Source of the DNA: Amycolatopsis acididurans
GTDB lineage: Bacteria > Actinomycetota > Actinomycetes > Mycobacteriales > Pseudonocardiaceae
NCBI RefSeq assembly: GCF_012328925.1
Contig: NZ_JAAXLS010000027.1
Location: 1-64,000 of the forward strand
DNA: 64,000 bases
Direction of reading: 5' to 3'
Position 1 is the stretch's first letter, and each line of letters starts with the position of its first letter. The notes beneath the pieces were generated by a model. That model did not search any database. It had not been told where the DNA came from and saw only the letters and a program-made list of their open reading frames with translations. Positions 52,282 through 62,154 of the stretch are shown piece after piece. The translations under genes were made by a program, and so were the position numbers.

Positions 52282-53634
52282 GTGAGCATCACTATCGAGT
52301 CCACGTCGACGACCTCGTTCGCCGACTTCAACCTCCCGCAGCCGCTGCTCGACGCGCTGCGTGACGCGGGCATCGACGCGCCGTTCCCGATCCAGTCGGC
52401 GACCTTGCCCGACGCGCTCGCCGGGCGCGACGTGCTGGGCCGCGCCCAGACCGGTTCCGGCAAGACGCTCGCCTTCGGTCTGGCGCTGCTGGGCAGGCTC
52501 GGCGGCGGCAAGGCCCGCTCCAAGCGGCCGCGTGCGCTCGTCCTCGTCCCCACCCGCGAGCTCGCGATGCAGGTCGCCGACTCGCTCGCGCCGCTGGCCA
52601 AGGCGATGGGCCTGTGGTGCCGCACCGCCGTCGGCGGCATGGCCTTCACCCGCCAGGCCGACGTGCTCCACCGCGGCGTCGACCTGCTGATCGCCACCCC
52701 CGGCCGGCTGTCCGACCACGTCCGCCAGGGCACCTGCGTGCTCTCCGACGTGAACTTCGTGGCCCTGGACGAGGCCGACCAGATGGCCGACATGGGCTTC
52801 CTGCCGCAGGTCCGCGAGATCCTGGACCTGACCCCGCCCGGCGGCCAGCGGCTGCTGTTCTCCGCGACGCTGGACGGTGACGTCAAGAAGCTGGTCGACG
52901 CGTACCTGACCGACCCGGTCGAGCACTCGGTGGCGCCGGCGACGGCGAGCGTGGACACGATGGACCACTACGTGTTCCAGGTGACCCACCAGGACAAGCA
53001 GGCCATCGTCACCGAGATCGGCGCGCGCGAGGGACGCACGATCATGTTCGTGCGCACCAAGCACCACGTCGACCGGCTCGCCGAGCGGCTCCGCGCGAAG
53101 GGCGTGCGGGCCGGTGCGCTGCACGGCGGCAAGACGCAGGGCCAGCGCAACCGCGTGCTCGCCGACTTCAAGGACGGCTACACCCCGGTGCTGGTCGCCA
53201 CCGACGTCGCCGCCCGCGGGATCCACGTCGACGACGTGAGCCTGGTGCTGCACGTGGACCCGGCCGCCGACCACAAGGACTACCTGCACCGGGCCGGCCG
53301 CACCGCCCGCGCCGGGGCGTCCGGCACCGTGGTCACGCTGGTCACGCACGACCAGCGGCGCACCGTCCGGCGGATGACCGAGCGCGCCGGTGTGCGGGCC
53401 CGTTCGGCCGTGATCCGGCCCGGTGACGGCGAGCTGGCGGAAATCACCGGTGCCCGCGAGCCCAGCGGTGAGCCCGTGGTCGAGCGGCGGCGTGAGCCGC
53501 AGCCCCGCCGCGGCAACGGCCCGCGCGGCGACCGTGGCCGCAACTTCGGCGCGCACCGTCAGTCCCGCGAAGGGTTCCGCCCGCGTCGCAACGGAGGCTC
53601 CGGCCGCGGTCCGGCGCGGCGCACCCGCGACTGA
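52282..53634 (+). CDS. DEAD-box RNA helicase
   Basis: This 450-residue protein starts at the GTG at 52282. Motifs in order: Q-motif FPIQSATLPDALAGRD, motif I AQTGSGKT, Ia PTRELAMQV, II LDEADQMADMGF, III FSATLDG, V VATDVAARGIHVDD, VI HRAGRTARAG. The C-terminal ~70 residues are Arg/Gly-rich (RRREPQPRRGNGPRGDRGRN) and probably bind RNA. Role in RNA unwinding, ribosome assembly or cold growth. A strong terminator follows. Confidence 0.95.
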   Translation: MSITIESTSTTSFADFNLPQPLLDALRDAGIDAPFPIQSATLPDALAGRDVLGRAQTGSGKTLAFGLALLGRLGGGKARSKRPRALVLVPTRELAMQVADSLAPLAKAMGLWCRTAVGGMAFTRQADVLHRGVDLLIATPGRLSDHVRQGTCVLSDVNFVALDEADQMADMGFLPQVREILDLTPPGGQRLLFSATLDGDVKKLVDAYLTDPVEHSVAPATASVDTMDHYVFQVTHQDKQAIVTEIGAREGRTIMFVRTKHHVDRLAERLRAKGVRAGALHGGKTQGQRNRVLADFKDGYTPVLVATDVAARGIHVDDVSLVLHVDPAADHKDYLHRAGRTARAGASGTVVTLVTHDQRRTVRRMTERAGVRARSAVIRPGDGELAEITGAREPSGEPVVERRREPQPRRGNGPRGDRGRNFGAHRQSREGFRPRRNGGSGRGPARRTRD

Positions 53635-53650
53635 CACACGCTGCACAAAC

Positions 53651-53685
53651 CTGCGGTGGCCATCGCGTGACGGTGGCCACCGCAG
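53651..53685 (+). terminator. Terminator after the DEAD-box gene
   Basis: CTGCGGTGGCCA and TGGCCACCGCAG form a perfect 12-bp stem with an 11-nt loop, followed by TCGTTTG. Confidence 0.85.
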
Positions 53686-53707
53686 TCGTTTGCGGCCACC
53701 TGAGAGG

Positions 53708-54877
53708 ATGCAGGGCGTGGATGGACATGAGCGGGTGTTCGACTGGCTGGACACGGAGGCGGAGAAAAGGGCCAAGGCCGGGCTGACGCGCAAGCTGCGG
53801 CCGCGGGCCGCGGCCAGCGACGAGCTGGACCTCGCCGGCAACGACTACCTCGGCCTGGCCAGGGACAAGCGTGTCGCGGGCGCCGCCGCCGCTGCCGCGC
53901 TCCGCTGGGGCGCCGGATCCACCGGCTCCCGCCTCGTCACGGGCTCCACCGAACTGCACACCGAACTCGAGCACGAGCTCGCCCGGTTCTGCGGCTTCCA
54001 GGCGGCCCTGGTCTTCTCCTCCGGGTTCACCGCGAACCTCGGCGCCGTGACCACGCTCTCGGGCGGCGAATCGGCCATCGTGACCGACAAGTACATCCAC
54101 GCCTCGCTCATCGAGGGCTGCCGGCTGGCCCGCACCGACGTCGCCGCCGTCGCCCACGCCGACCCGGACGCGGTCAAGCACGCGCTCTCGACGCGCCGCA
54201 AGGACCGCGCGCTGGTGGTCACGGATTCGGTGTTCTCCGTGGACGGTGATCTCGCTCCGCTGAACCAGCTGTCCCAGGTCTGCCGCGAGCACAACGCGGC
54301 ACTGCTGGTCGACGACGCGCACGGGCTCGGTGTGCTGGGTGAGGGCGGCCGGGGCGCGCTGAACGCGGCCGGGCTCGCCGGAGAACCCGACATCGTCGCC
54401 ACGGTCACGTTGTCGAAGTCGCTCGGCGCGCAGGGTGGCGCCGTGCTCGGCCCACGCAGGGTGATCAAGCATCTGGTCGAGACCGCGCGCAGCTTCATCT
54501 TCGACACCGGCCTCGCACCGGCCGCCGCGGCCGCCGCGCTGGCCGCGCTCGGCGTGCTCAAGTCCGAGCCGGACCTGCCGCAGAAGGTGCTGAACAACAG
54601 CACACGTCTCGCGGATCACTTGCGGGGCAACGGTTTCCGGGTCAGCGAACCGCAGGCGGCGGTGGTCTCGGTGCAGGCTCCCACCCCTGAGGACGCCGTC
54701 GAATGGGCCGCGCGCTGCGCGGAACAGGGTGTGCGGGTCGGCTGTTTCCGGCCGCCGTCGGTTCCGGACGGCATCTCCCGGCTGCGGCTGACGGCACGCG
54801 CCGATCTCACCGACGGTGACATCGACACCGCCGTGAAGGTGATCAGCGAGTGCGCGCCACCCTCCGCCACATCCTGA
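53708..54877 (+). CDS. 8-amino-7-oxononanoate synthase-like PLP enzyme
   Basis: This 389-residue enzyme of the alpha-oxoamine synthase family joins an acyl-CoA with an amino acid. DLAGNDYLGLARDKRVAGAA opens the fold, GSTGSRLVTGSTELHTELEH contacts PLP, DDAHGLGVLGEGGRG holds the Asp-His pair, and TLSKSLGAQGG carries the PLP lysine. It looks like BioF, but no other biotin gene is in the window, so another alpha-oxoamine reaction is possible. ATG at 53708 or the GTG at 53717. Confidence 0.85.
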   Translation: MQGVDGHERVFDWLDTEAEKRAKAGLTRKLRPRAAASDELDLAGNDYLGLARDKRVAGAAAAAALRWGAGSTGSRLVTGSTELHTELEHELARFCGFQAALVFSSGFTANLGAVTTLSGGESAIVTDKYIHASLIEGCRLARTDVAAVAHADPDAVKHALSTRRKDRALVVTDSVFSVDGDLAPLNQLSQVCREHNAALLVDDAHGLGVLGEGGRGALNAAGLAGEPDIVATVTLSKSLGAQGGAVLGPRRVIKHLVETARSFIFDTGLAPAAAAAALAALGVLKSEPDLPQKVLNNSTRLADHLRGNGFRVSEPQAAVVSVQAPTPEDAVEWAARCAEQGVRVGCFRPPSVPDGISRLRLTARADLTDGDIDTAVKVISECAPPSATS

Positions 54878-55268
54878 TGTGCGGGATGCCGTCCTCGTCG
54901 AACTCCTCGCCCTCGGCCACGTAACCGAACTTCGCGTAGAAACCCCGCGCGTAGGTCTGCGCGTCGAGCACGCTGTCGGCGTCGCCGATGCGCGCCAGCG
55001 CGGCGGTCATGAGCCGTGCGGCCAGCCCCTGCCCGCGTGCCTGCTTGGCCGTGACGACGCGGCCGATCCGGAAGTTACCGTCACCTTCGGCGAGCACCCG
55101 CAGGTAGGAGGCGAATCCCTCGGTCCAGAAATGCCGTGTGCTCGCCAGCAGATCACGCCCGTCCAGCTCGGGATACGGACAGTTCTGCTCGACGACGAAC
55201 ACATCGACCCGCAAGCGCAGGATCTCGTACAGCTGGGCTGCGGTCAGCTCGGTACCGGCGACATTCAC
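54843..55268 (-). CDS. GNAT acetyltransferase (ElaA-like)
   Basis: This 141-residue protein has the ElaA signature LYEILRLRVDVFVVEQNCPY and PELDGRDLLASTRHFW. The acetyl-CoA loop is VVTAKQARGQGLAARLM, followed by YARGFYAKFGYVAEGEEF. Substrate unknown. The gene overlaps the PLP-enzyme 3' end by 35 bp tail to tail. Confidence 0.9.
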   Translation of the reverse strand: MNVAGTELTAAQLYEILRLRVDVFVVEQNCPYPELDGRDLLASTRHFWTEGFASYLRVLAEGDGNFRIGRVVTAKQARGQGLAARLMTAALARIGDADSVLDAQTYARGFYAKFGYVAEGEEFDEDGIPHIRMWRRVARTR

Positions 55269-55277
55269 CGGACCTGC

Positions 55278-56102
55278 CTACCAGAGCAGCGACCGGCCCC
55301 GTGACTGCGCCTTGATGTCGTCGGCGTAGGTGGACACCCGCGCGTACACGCCGGGCTTGCCGGCCCTGGCGCATCCATCGCCCCAGGACACGATGCCGAT
55401 CAGGGTGTCCCCGACGACCAGCGGGCCGCCGGAGTCGCCCTGGCAGGCGTCGACGCCGCCGTCCGGGTAGCCCGCGCACACCATGCTCTTCGCGTCGTAG
55501 TTGCTGTACGACGACGAGCACGAGGCGTCACCGATCACCGGCACGACGGCGCTGCGCAGGTACTGCGAGCGGGCGCCGCCGTCGGCGGTGCGCCCCCAAC
55601 CGACCACGGTCGCGTTGGTGCCCTCGTTGTACATCGACTTGTCGGACGCGTCGGGCAGTTTCGCCGGCTGGTACGGAAGATCACGGTCCAGGGTGAGCAC
55701 GGCGACGTCGTCACCCTTGCCGGGATCGGAGAACCCGGGCTCGACCCAGACATTGGTGACCCTGGAGACGATGCCGTCGTTGTCGCGCTTGTCCTGCCTG
55801 CCCGCGACGACACGCATGTCGTCCCGGCTGACCGCGGAGGCGCAGTGCGCGGCCGTGGCCACCGAGGACCGGCCGACCAGCACGCCGCCGCAGAACTGGT
55901 TGTCGCGACTGTCGGTCAGGTACACCGCGTACGGGTAGTCCTTTATGGAAGCCTCGTTGCCGCCGACGATGCGCGGCTCGACCTGTGGCGAGGGGGACCC
56001 GGACGTCGCCGCGAACGCGGCGATCGGCAGCGACACGGCAACGGCCGCCGCGCCGGCGAGCGCGAAGCGGAACTTCCGATCGCGTTTCGCATGCTTGGGC
56101 AT
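55278..56102 (-). CDS. Secreted trypsin-like serine protease (S1)
   Basis: This 274-residue exported protease starts at the ATG at 56102. A signal peptide covers about residues 1-32 (FALAGAAAVAVSLPIAAFAA). A short pro-segment ends at the activation site R-IVGG. The triad is His in TAAHC, Asp in GDDVAVLTLD and Ser in DACQGDSGGPL; the Asp six residues before the Ser gives trypsin-like specificity for Arg/Lys. Three disulfides are likely. Confidence 0.93.
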   Translation of the reverse strand: MPKHAKRDRKFRFALAGAAAVAVSLPIAAFAATSGSPSPQVEPRIVGGNEASIKDYPYAVYLTDSRDNQFCGGVLVGRSSVATAAHCASAVSRDDMRVVAGRQDKRDNDGIVSRVTNVWVEPGFSDPGKGDDVAVLTLDRDLPYQPAKLPDASDKSMYNEGTNATVVGWGRTADGGARSQYLRSAVVPVIGDASCSSSYSNYDAKSMVCAGYPDGGVDACQGDSGGPLVVGDTLIGIVSWGDGCARAGKPGVYARVSTYADDIKAQSRGRSLLW

Positions 56103-56216
56103 AGCTGTACCCCCTCTAGGTCGGACCGCAGACACAGTAGTTCACTCACCCGCTGATGCGATGTCGCTGGATTGGGTGGTCTGTGGTCCACAAAGCTCTC
56201 TGCCAAGCTGAACGTT

Positions 56217-57050
56217 GTGCGATTCTCCAGGTTTGCGATCGTTTTGACCGCTTTGGCGCTCGGCGCCTGCGCGGCCCCGAAACAACCGCAACCTGCGACG
56301 GTCACGCCGCCGGAGTCCCCGGTGTCCAGCGCACCGCCGACGAGCACGCAGGCTCCCGCCTGGCAGGTCGGCGCGCATCCGCTGCCGCTGCGCCCGGACG
56401 GCTACGGCGTCATCGAGCCGACGCCGGACGCGCTGCGCGACCGGAACCTGCCCACCGCCGACATCCTGCCGCCACCCGCGAACGGCCAGTACGCGGCGAC
56501 CGTCAACGGCGTCCCCGCCGATGTGCTGGCCCGCAGCACGTGGCAGGCCGCCTGCCCGGTCAAGGTAAGCGATCTGCGTTACCTCACCATGTCGTTCTGG
56601 GGGTTCGACGGCAAGGCGCACACCGGCGAGATGCTGGTCGACGCCTCCGTCGCGCAGAACGTGACGGCGGTGTTCGGCAAGCTGTTCGCGGCGCGGTTCC
56701 CGATCGAGGAGATGCGGGTCACCGCACCGGCCGAACTGGATGCGCATCCGACCGGCGACGGCAACAACACCAGCGCGTTCGTGTGCCGCCCGGCCCGCGG
56801 CCAGACCAGCTGGTCGGCGCACGCCTACGGGCTGGCCGTCGACCTCGACCCGTTCTGCAACCCCTACACCAAGGGCGATCTGGTGCTTCCGGAGCTGGCC
56901 AGCGCCTACGTCGACCGGACGTGGAAACGGCGGGGGATGGTGCTCGCGGGGGACGCGACCGTGCGGGACTTCGCGGCGATCGGCTGGAGCTGGGGCGGAT
57001 CGTGGAGCAGCCCGACCGACCGGATGCATTTCACGGCGACAGGCGGGTAG
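56217..57050 (+). CDS. Lipoprotein with an M15-like peptidase domain
   Basis: This 277-residue protein starts at the GTG at 56217. LTALALGAC is the lipobox, so it is anchored outside the membrane. A Pro/Thr linker follows. The peptidase part has SWSAHAYGLAVDLDPFCNPY (zinc His and Asp) and DRMHF (third ligand), as in VanX/VanY-like M15 enzymes that cut D-Ala or L-Ala bonds in cell-wall peptides. Exact bond unknown. It ends 34 nt before mtr. Confidence 0.85.
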   Translation: MRFSRFAIVLTALALGACAAPKQPQPATVTPPESPVSSAPPTSTQAPAWQVGAHPLPLRPDGYGVIEPTPDALRDRNLPTADILPPPANGQYAATVNGVPADVLARSTWQAACPVKVSDLRYLTMSFWGFDGKAHTGEMLVDASVAQNVTAVFGKLFAARFPIEEMRVTAPAELDAHPTGDGNNTSAFVCRPARGQTSWSAHAYGLAVDLDPFCNPYTKGDLVLPELASAYVDRTWKRRGMVLAGDATVRDFAAIGWSWGGSWSSPTDRMHFTATGG

Positions 57051-57084
57051 GAACAATGCGAGTGACTGGAAGGTTGAGCAAGTC

Positions 57085-58464
57085 GTGCCTCATTACGACC
57101 TGGTGATCGTCGGAACCGGTTCGGGGAACTCGATCCTCGACCCGCGTTTCGCCGACTGGAAGACCGCGATCGTGGAAAAGGGCGTGTTCGGCGGGACATG
57201 CCTCAACGTCGGCTGCATTCCGACGAAGATGTTCGTGCACACCGCGGACCTCGCCGCGACACCGTCGGTCAGCAGCCGGTTCGGGGTCGACGAAGAGCTG
57301 CTCAACGTGCGATGGCGGGACGTGCGCGACCGGATCTTCGGCCGGATCGACCCGATCGCCCAGGGCGGCCGCGAGTACCGAATGACCCACGAGGACAACG
57401 CGAACGTCACCGTGTACCAGGGCGAAGGCCGGTTCACCGGGCACAAGGAGCTGACGGTCACACTGGCCGAGGGCAGCGAGACCATCACCGCGGACAGGTT
57501 CGTGCTCGCCGCCGGCGCGCGGCCTGTGATTCCGGACATCGACGGGCTTGACCAGGTGGGCTACCACACGTCGGACACCGTCATGCGGCTCGACGAGCTG
57601 CCCTCGCGGCTGGTGATCGTCGGCAGCGGGTTCATCGCCGCGGAGTTCGCGCACGTGTTCCGCTCCTTCGGCGTCGAGGTCACGATCATCGCGCGCTCGG
57701 GCGCGCTGCTGCGCTCGGAGGACGAGGACGTCAGCGCTCGCTTCACCGAGCTCGCGGGAGAGCGGTTCGACGTCCGGCTCAACCGCAAGGAGATCACGGT
57801 GCGGCGCGCCGGCTCCGGGATCGAACTGGAACTGGACGGCCACGAGATCGTCGCCGGCGACCAGCTGCTGATCGCGACGGGCCGCCGCCCCAACTCCGAC
57901 CTGCTCGACGTCGCGGCCACCGGCGTATCCACTATGGACAGTGGGCACGTGATCGTCGACGCCTACCAGCGTACTTCCGTCGAGGGCGTGTACGCGCTGG
58001 GCGACCTGTCCTCGCCGTACGAGCTCAAGCACGTCGCCAACCACGAATCCCGTGTGGTGCAGCACAATCTGCTGCATCCGGACGAGCAGATCCAGGCCGA
58101 TCACCGGTTCATCCCGCACGCGGTGTTCACCTCGCCGCAGATCGCGTCGGTCGGGATGACCGAAGCACAGGCGCGGCAGCGCGGCGTGAAGTACGTGACG
58201 TCCAAACAGGACTATGCCGGGATCGCCTTCGGCTGGGCGATGGAGGACACGACCGGGTTCGCGAAGCTGCTCGCCGACCCGGACACCGGGCAGCTGCTGG
58301 GCGCGCACATCATCGGCCCGCAGGCCTCGACCGTGATCCAGCCGCTGATCCAGGCGATGAGCTTCGGTCTCGACGCGCGGTCCATGGCTCGCGGGCAGTA
58401 CTGGATCCACCCGGCCATGCCGGAACTGATCGAGAACGCGCTGCTCAGCCTGCCCTTGAGCTAG
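57085..58464 (+). CDS. mtr: Mycothione reductase
   Basis: Reduces oxidised mycothiol with NADPH and FAD. This 459-residue protein starts at the GTG at 57085, the family length. FAD motif VIVGTGSGNS, redox motif GGTCLNVGCIPTK, NADPH motif VIVGSGFIAAEFAHVF, and the C-terminal His-Glu pair in YWIHPAMPELIENAL. The unusual GTGSGN (rather than GxGxxG with Ala) is typical of Mtr. Confidence 0.95.
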   Translation: MPHYDLVIVGTGSGNSILDPRFADWKTAIVEKGVFGGTCLNVGCIPTKMFVHTADLAATPSVSSRFGVDEELLNVRWRDVRDRIFGRIDPIAQGGREYRMTHEDNANVTVYQGEGRFTGHKELTVTLAEGSETITADRFVLAAGARPVIPDIDGLDQVGYHTSDTVMRLDELPSRLVIVGSGFIAAEFAHVFRSFGVEVTIIARSGALLRSEDEDVSARFTELAGERFDVRLNRKEITVRRAGSGIELELDGHEIVAGDQLLIATGRRPNSDLLDVAATGVSTMDSGHVIVDAYQRTSVEGVYALGDLSSPYELKHVANHESRVVQHNLLHPDEQIQADHRFIPHAVFTSPQIASVGMTEAQARQRGVKYVTSKQDYAGIAFGWAMEDTTGFAKLLADPDTGQLLGAHIIGPQASTVIQPLIQAMSFGLDARSMARGQYWIHPAMPELIENALLSLPLS

Positions 58465-59681
58465 ACGTAACGGGGGCGGCCTGCGAGGAAACCGAAGACC
58501 ATCTGGCAGGCCACGACGGCGAGCAGGATCGCGAACGGGACCGTCCACGCGCCCGTCAGATCGTGCAGCAGTCCGAACAGGAACGGGCCCGCCGCGGCCA
58601 GCAGGTACCCGAAGCCCTGCGCCATCCCGGACAGCCGCGCGGTGTCGCCGCCGGTGCGGGCCCGCAGTGTGATGGTGGTCAGCGCGAGGGAGAACACACT
58701 CATCCCGATCCCGATCAGGATCGACCACAGCAGCGGCGCGGCGCTGGGCGCGATCATCACGCCGAGCACGCCGGTGAAGCCGAAAGCGCCCAGGCCGACG
58801 ATCCACCAGCTCTGGTTCCCGCTGCGCGCGGCCAGCGGCGGCACGAGCAGGCTCACCGGCAGCCCGAGCAGCGACACCAGCCCGAGCAGCAGCCCCGCGT
58901 CCGTCCGGCTCACGCCCGCGTCCATCAGCACCTGCGGCAGCCAGCCCATCACGACGTAGGCCAGGAACGCCTGCATCCCGAAGAACAGTGTCACGATCCA
59001 CGCCAGCCGGTTGCGCAGCAGCGACCGGCCGCCCTCCTGCGGTGAGCCGGGCCCGGTCATCGGAGCCTGCCGGGTGCGCGCGAAGACCAGCCACGCGACC
59101 AGCGCGATCCCGGACAGCACCGCCCAGCTGCCGAGCCCCGGCCGCCATCCGCCGAACGCACCGTCCAACGGGGGCGTCACCGCCGAACCCGCCGCTCCCC
59201 CGGCCTGCAGCGCACCGGTGTAGAGCCCGGTCATCAGGCCGACCCGGCTGCTGAACGACTCCTTCACCACGACCGGGATGAGCACGTTGGCGAGCGCGAT
59301 CCCGGCGGTCGCGACGAGCGTGCCGCCGAGCACGATGAGCTGGCCGTCCAGCACCCGCAGCACCAGCCCCGCGGTCAGCACCACCAGCGCGCACGCCACC
59401 GAGGCGGCGATGCCGATCCGCTTGGCGATCCAGGGCGCCGTCGACCCCGCGGCCGCGAAACAGAGCCCCGGCACGGTGGTCAGCGCACCCGCCCAGGTCG
59501 CGGTCGCCCCCAGCGACTCGCGCATCTCGTCCAGCACGGACCCGACCGAGGTCACCGCGGGGCGCAGGTTGAGCGCGGCCAGGATGACGGCGAAACCGAG
59601 GAGACCGGTCCCGACGAGCACCTTCGTGCCGGCGTTGTGTTTCACGGGCGTTTCAACCACATCCGCTACTATGACAGACAT
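58461..59681 (-). CDS. MFS transporter (CynX/NimT-like)
   Basis: This 406-residue transporter has twelve helices. VILAALNLRPAVTSVGSVLD near the start is the mark of the CynX/NimT branch, whose members handle small anions or nitroimidazoles; substrate here unknown. Its gene is divergent from a FadR-type regulator with a 27-bp gap, so they surely share control sites. Its stop overlaps the end of mtr by 4 bp. Confidence 0.9.
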   Translation of the reverse strand: MSVIVADVVETPVKHNAGTKVLVGTGLLGFAVILAALNLRPAVTSVGSVLDEMRESLGATATWAGALTTVPGLCFAAAGSTAPWIAKRIGIAASVACALVVLTAGLVLRVLDGQLIVLGGTLVATAGIALANVLIPVVVKESFSSRVGLMTGLYTGALQAGGAAGSAVTPPLDGAFGGWRPGLGSWAVLSGIALVAWLVFARTRQAPMTGPGSPQEGGRSLLRNRLAWIVTLFFGMQAFLAYVVMGWLPQVLMDAGVSRTDAGLLLGLVSLLGLPVSLLVPPLAARSGNQSWWIVGLGAFGFTGVLGVMIAPSAAPLLWSILIGIGMSVFSLALTTITLRARTGGDTARLSGMAQGFGYLLAAAGPFLFGLLHDLTGAWTVPFAILLAVVACQMVFGFLAGRPRYV

Positions 59682-59708
59682 CGGATGATTGGGTGAAGGG
59701 ATTATTCG

Positions 59709-60404
59709 GTGCCGTTAGCCACGACACGTCGCACCGGTCTCGTGGACCAGGTGATCGGCCAGCTCCGCGCCGCCATCAGCGATGGCGAATGGCCGGTCGG
59801 CCAGCGGATCCCGACCGAGGCCGCGCTCGCCGAAACGCTCGGCGTGAGCCGCAATACCGTGCGCGAAGCGGTGCGCGCGCTGGCGCACGGCGGACTTCTG
59901 GAGGTCCGTCAGGGCGACGGCACCTACGTGCGGGCGACCAGCGAAGTCTCCGGCGCGATCCGCCGGCTGTGCGGTTCCGAACTGCGCGACATCCTGCAGG
60001 TGCGGCGGGGACTCGAGGTCGAGGGCGCCCGTCTGGCCGCCGCGGCCCGCACCGAAGAGGACCTGCGACAGCTCACCGAACTGCTCGCGGCCCGGCAACG
60101 GGCACAGGAAGCGCGCGAGTTCGACGATTTCGTGCGCGCGGACACGGAGTTCCATCTCGCCGTCGTCCAAAGTGGACACAATGAGCTGTTGACCGAGCTG
60201 TACCGGGGCATCACCGAAGCGGTGATCGCGAGCGTTGCCGCCACCTCACACGACCACCTCACCGAGCAGGTGCACATCGGACACGACGGCCTGCTCGCGG
60301 CGATCGCCGGCCGCGACCCCGGCCGGGCGGCGGCCGAGGCGGGCGGCTTCCTGGATCAGCTGCTGGTCAGGGAAGAGTCAGAATCTCCGCGCCCGACTCC
60401 GTGA
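59709..60404 (+). CDS. FadR-type GntR regulator with FCD domain
   Basis: This 231-residue protein starts at the GTG at 59709 (AAGGGA upstream). The winged helix includes [20 protein letters not shown], and [12 protein letters not shown] is the wing. The FCD domain (about 85-220) has metal-type residues: D in RADTEFH, His in [14 protein letters not shown] and the later [11 protein letters not shown]. It probably controls the divergent MFS gene. It overlaps the map gene tail to tail by 38 bp. Confidence 0.9.
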   Translation: MPLATTRRTGLVDQVIGQLRAAISDGEWPVGQRIPTEAALAETLGVSRNTVREAVRALAHGGLLEVRQGDGTYVRATSEVSGAIRRLCGSELRDILQVRRGLEVEGARLAAAARTEEDLRQLTELLAARQRAQEAREFDDFVRADTEFHLAVVQSGHNELLTELYRGITEAVIASVAATSHDHLTEQVHIGHDGLLAAIAGRDPGRAAAEAGGFLDQLLVREESESPRPTP

Positions 60405-61224
60405 CGACGATCGTGTGCTCGAACTGGGCGGTCCACTTCTTGTCCTTCGTGGTGACCGTCCAGTCGTCGTCCCAGATGTCGTAGTCGATCGTGCCGAGCG
60501 TGATCATCGGCTCGATCGTGAACGTCATGTTCTGCTCGATCACCGTGTCGACCGAGGGCTCCTCGTAGTGCAGCACGGTCGGCGCGGTGTGGAACGCGGG
60601 ACCGACGCCGTGGCCGGTGAAGTCGCGCACCACGCCGTAGCCGAAACGCTTCGCGTACGACTCGATCACGCGCCCGATCACGTTGAGCTGACGCCCCGGC
60701 CGCACCGCCTTGATCGCGCGCATCGTGGCCTCGTGCGTGCGCTCGACGAGCAGCCGCACCTCCTCGGACACGTCACCGGCGAGGAACGTCGCGTTCGTGT
60801 CCCCGTGCACGCCGCCGATGTAGGCCGTCACGTCGATGTTGCAGATGTCGCCGTCCTCGATCACCGTCGAGTCCGGGATGCCGTGGCAGATCACCTCGTT
60901 GAGCGAGGTGCAGCAGGACTTCGGGAAGTGCCGGTAGCCCAGCGTCGACGGGTAGGCCTTGTGGTCGAGCAGGAACTCGTGCACGACCTTGTCGACGTCG
61001 TCGGTGGTGTTGCCGGGTTTGACGGCCTTACCGCCCTCTTCCAGCGCCTGCGCCGCGATCTTGCTCGCGATCCGCATCGCCTCGATGACCTCGGGCGTGC
61101 GCACCCCGTTGCCCTTGTCGCGCTTGGGCGCCGGCTTGTCCACGTACTCGGGGCGCGGAATGCTGACGGGAACCTGGCGGCGTGGCGTCTGAACGCCGGG
61201 CTTCAACGGGGCACGAACTGGCAT
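60367..61224 (-). CDS. map: Methionine aminopeptidase type I
   Basis: Removes the initiator Met. This 285-residue protein has an N-terminal Pro/Arg-rich extension (about 1-38) with PxxPxR repeats, typical of the mycobacterial MapB form that docks on ribosomes. Metal ligands: D in [18 protein letters not shown] (two), H in [12 protein letters not shown] in FTIEPMI and the final E in QFEHTIVVT. Catalytic His in NEVICHGIP. Confidence 0.95.
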   Translation of the reverse strand: MPVRAPLKPGVQTPRRQVPVSIPRPEYVDKPAPKRDKGNGVRTPEVIEAMRIASKIAAQALEEGGKAVKPGNTTDDVDKVVHEFLLDHKAYPSTLGYRHFPKSCCTSLNEVICHGIPDSTVIEDGDICNIDVTAYIGGVHGDTNATFLAGDVSEEVRLLVERTHEATMRAIKAVRPGRQLNVIGRVIESYAKRFGYGVVRDFTGHGVGPAFHTAPTVLHYEEPSVDTVIEQNMTFTIEPMITLGTIDYDIWDDDWTVTTKDKKWTAQFEHTIVVTESGAEILTLP

Positions 61225-61252
61225 ACCTCCAGCCTACGACCTGTTCGTGAAC

Positions 61253-62107
61253 TCAGAACAACACCGTCGCGTAGCGGCCTACCTGGCGGAATCCGATTCG
61301 CCGGTAGGCGGCCAGCGCGGGCGCGTTGAACGAGTTGACGTACAGGCTCGCGGTGCGGCCCATGCCGTTGACGAGATGGCTGACCACGGCGGCGGTGCCC
61401 GCGGCACCGAGCCCGCGGCCGCGCCGGTCGGGATGCACCCACACGCCCTGGATCTGGCCGACACCGCGTGACAGGGCCCCGATCTCGGCCTTGAACACGA
61501 CCTCGCCGTTCTCGAACCGGGCGAACGCGCGGTTGCCGGAGATCAGCTCGGCGACCCGGGCGCGATAGCTCGAGCCGCCGTCCCCCGCCCTGGGGTCGGC
61601 GCCGACCTCCTCGATGAACATCGCGATCGCGGCGGGCAGGTACCGCTCCAGCTCGTCGAGCCGGACGGCCCGCACCAGCGGATCCGGTTTCACCTCGGGC
61701 TGGGCCTCCATCGCCATCAGCGGCTGGTCGTCACGCACCTCGCGCGCCGGGCCCCATTCGCCGGACAGTTCGTCCCACAGGCCCAGAACCTGGTCCGCCG
61801 GGCCGACCAGTGACGAGCAGGTGCGCTGTTTGCGCAAGGCGCGGTCGGCGAACGAGCGCAGCGCCGTGGCGTTGCCGCGCAGCGGGATCAGGTTCGGACC
61901 CGAGAAGCACAGCCCCGGCAGCCGCCCGGAGCGGGATCCGCGGTAGTCGGCGGCCCACAGTTCGCCACCGAGCCGCCAGGGGTCGAGACCAGCGACCTCG
62001 ACCCTGGCGCTGACCATGCAGCTCGCCACCGGATCGGCTTCGAGTACGGCACGAACCGCGGGGTAATCCCGATCACCGAGCAGCCGTGCACCGGCAAGCC
62101 GCAACAC
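61253..62107 (-). CDS. GNAT acetyltransferase with DUF4081 N-terminus
   Basis: About 284 residues from the GTG at 62107, chosen because GGAAGAT precedes it and homologues begin near VLRLAGARLLGDRD; an ATG at 62188 would add 27 residues overlapping the VOC gene. DUF4081 part: DPVASCMVSARVEVAGLDPW, LCFSGPNLIPLRGN. GNAT part: IQGVWVHPDRRGRGLGAAGT and YVNSFNAPALAAYRRIGFRQ. I recall the same gene beside ispG (Rv2867c). Confidence 0.88.
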   Translation of the reverse strand: MLRLAGARLLGDRDYPAVRAVLEADPVASCMVSARVEVAGLDPWRLGGELWAADYRGSRSGRLPGLCFSGPNLIPLRGNATALRSFADRALRKQRTCSSLVGPADQVLGLWDELSGEWGPAREVRDDQPLMAMEAQPEVKPDPLVRAVRLDELERYLPAAIAMFIEEVGADPRAGDGGSSYRARVAELISGNRAFARFENGEVVFKAEIGALSRGVGQIQGVWVHPDRRGRGLGAAGTAAVVSHLVNGMGRTASLYVNSFNAPALAAYRRIGFRQVGRYATVLF

Positions 62108-62154
62108 ATCTTCCAGATTGCCAGATAATGCCCGGGAAAGGAAAACGGCTCGCG

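Noticed and set aside
53708-54877. Biotin biosynthesis cluster
   Set aside because: Only one BioF-like gene is present; BioA, BioB and BioD are absent from the window, so a pathway role was not assigned.
57031-59394. 787-codon open frame on the minus strand
   Set aside because: Antisense to mtr and out of frame with the MFS gene, both well supported.
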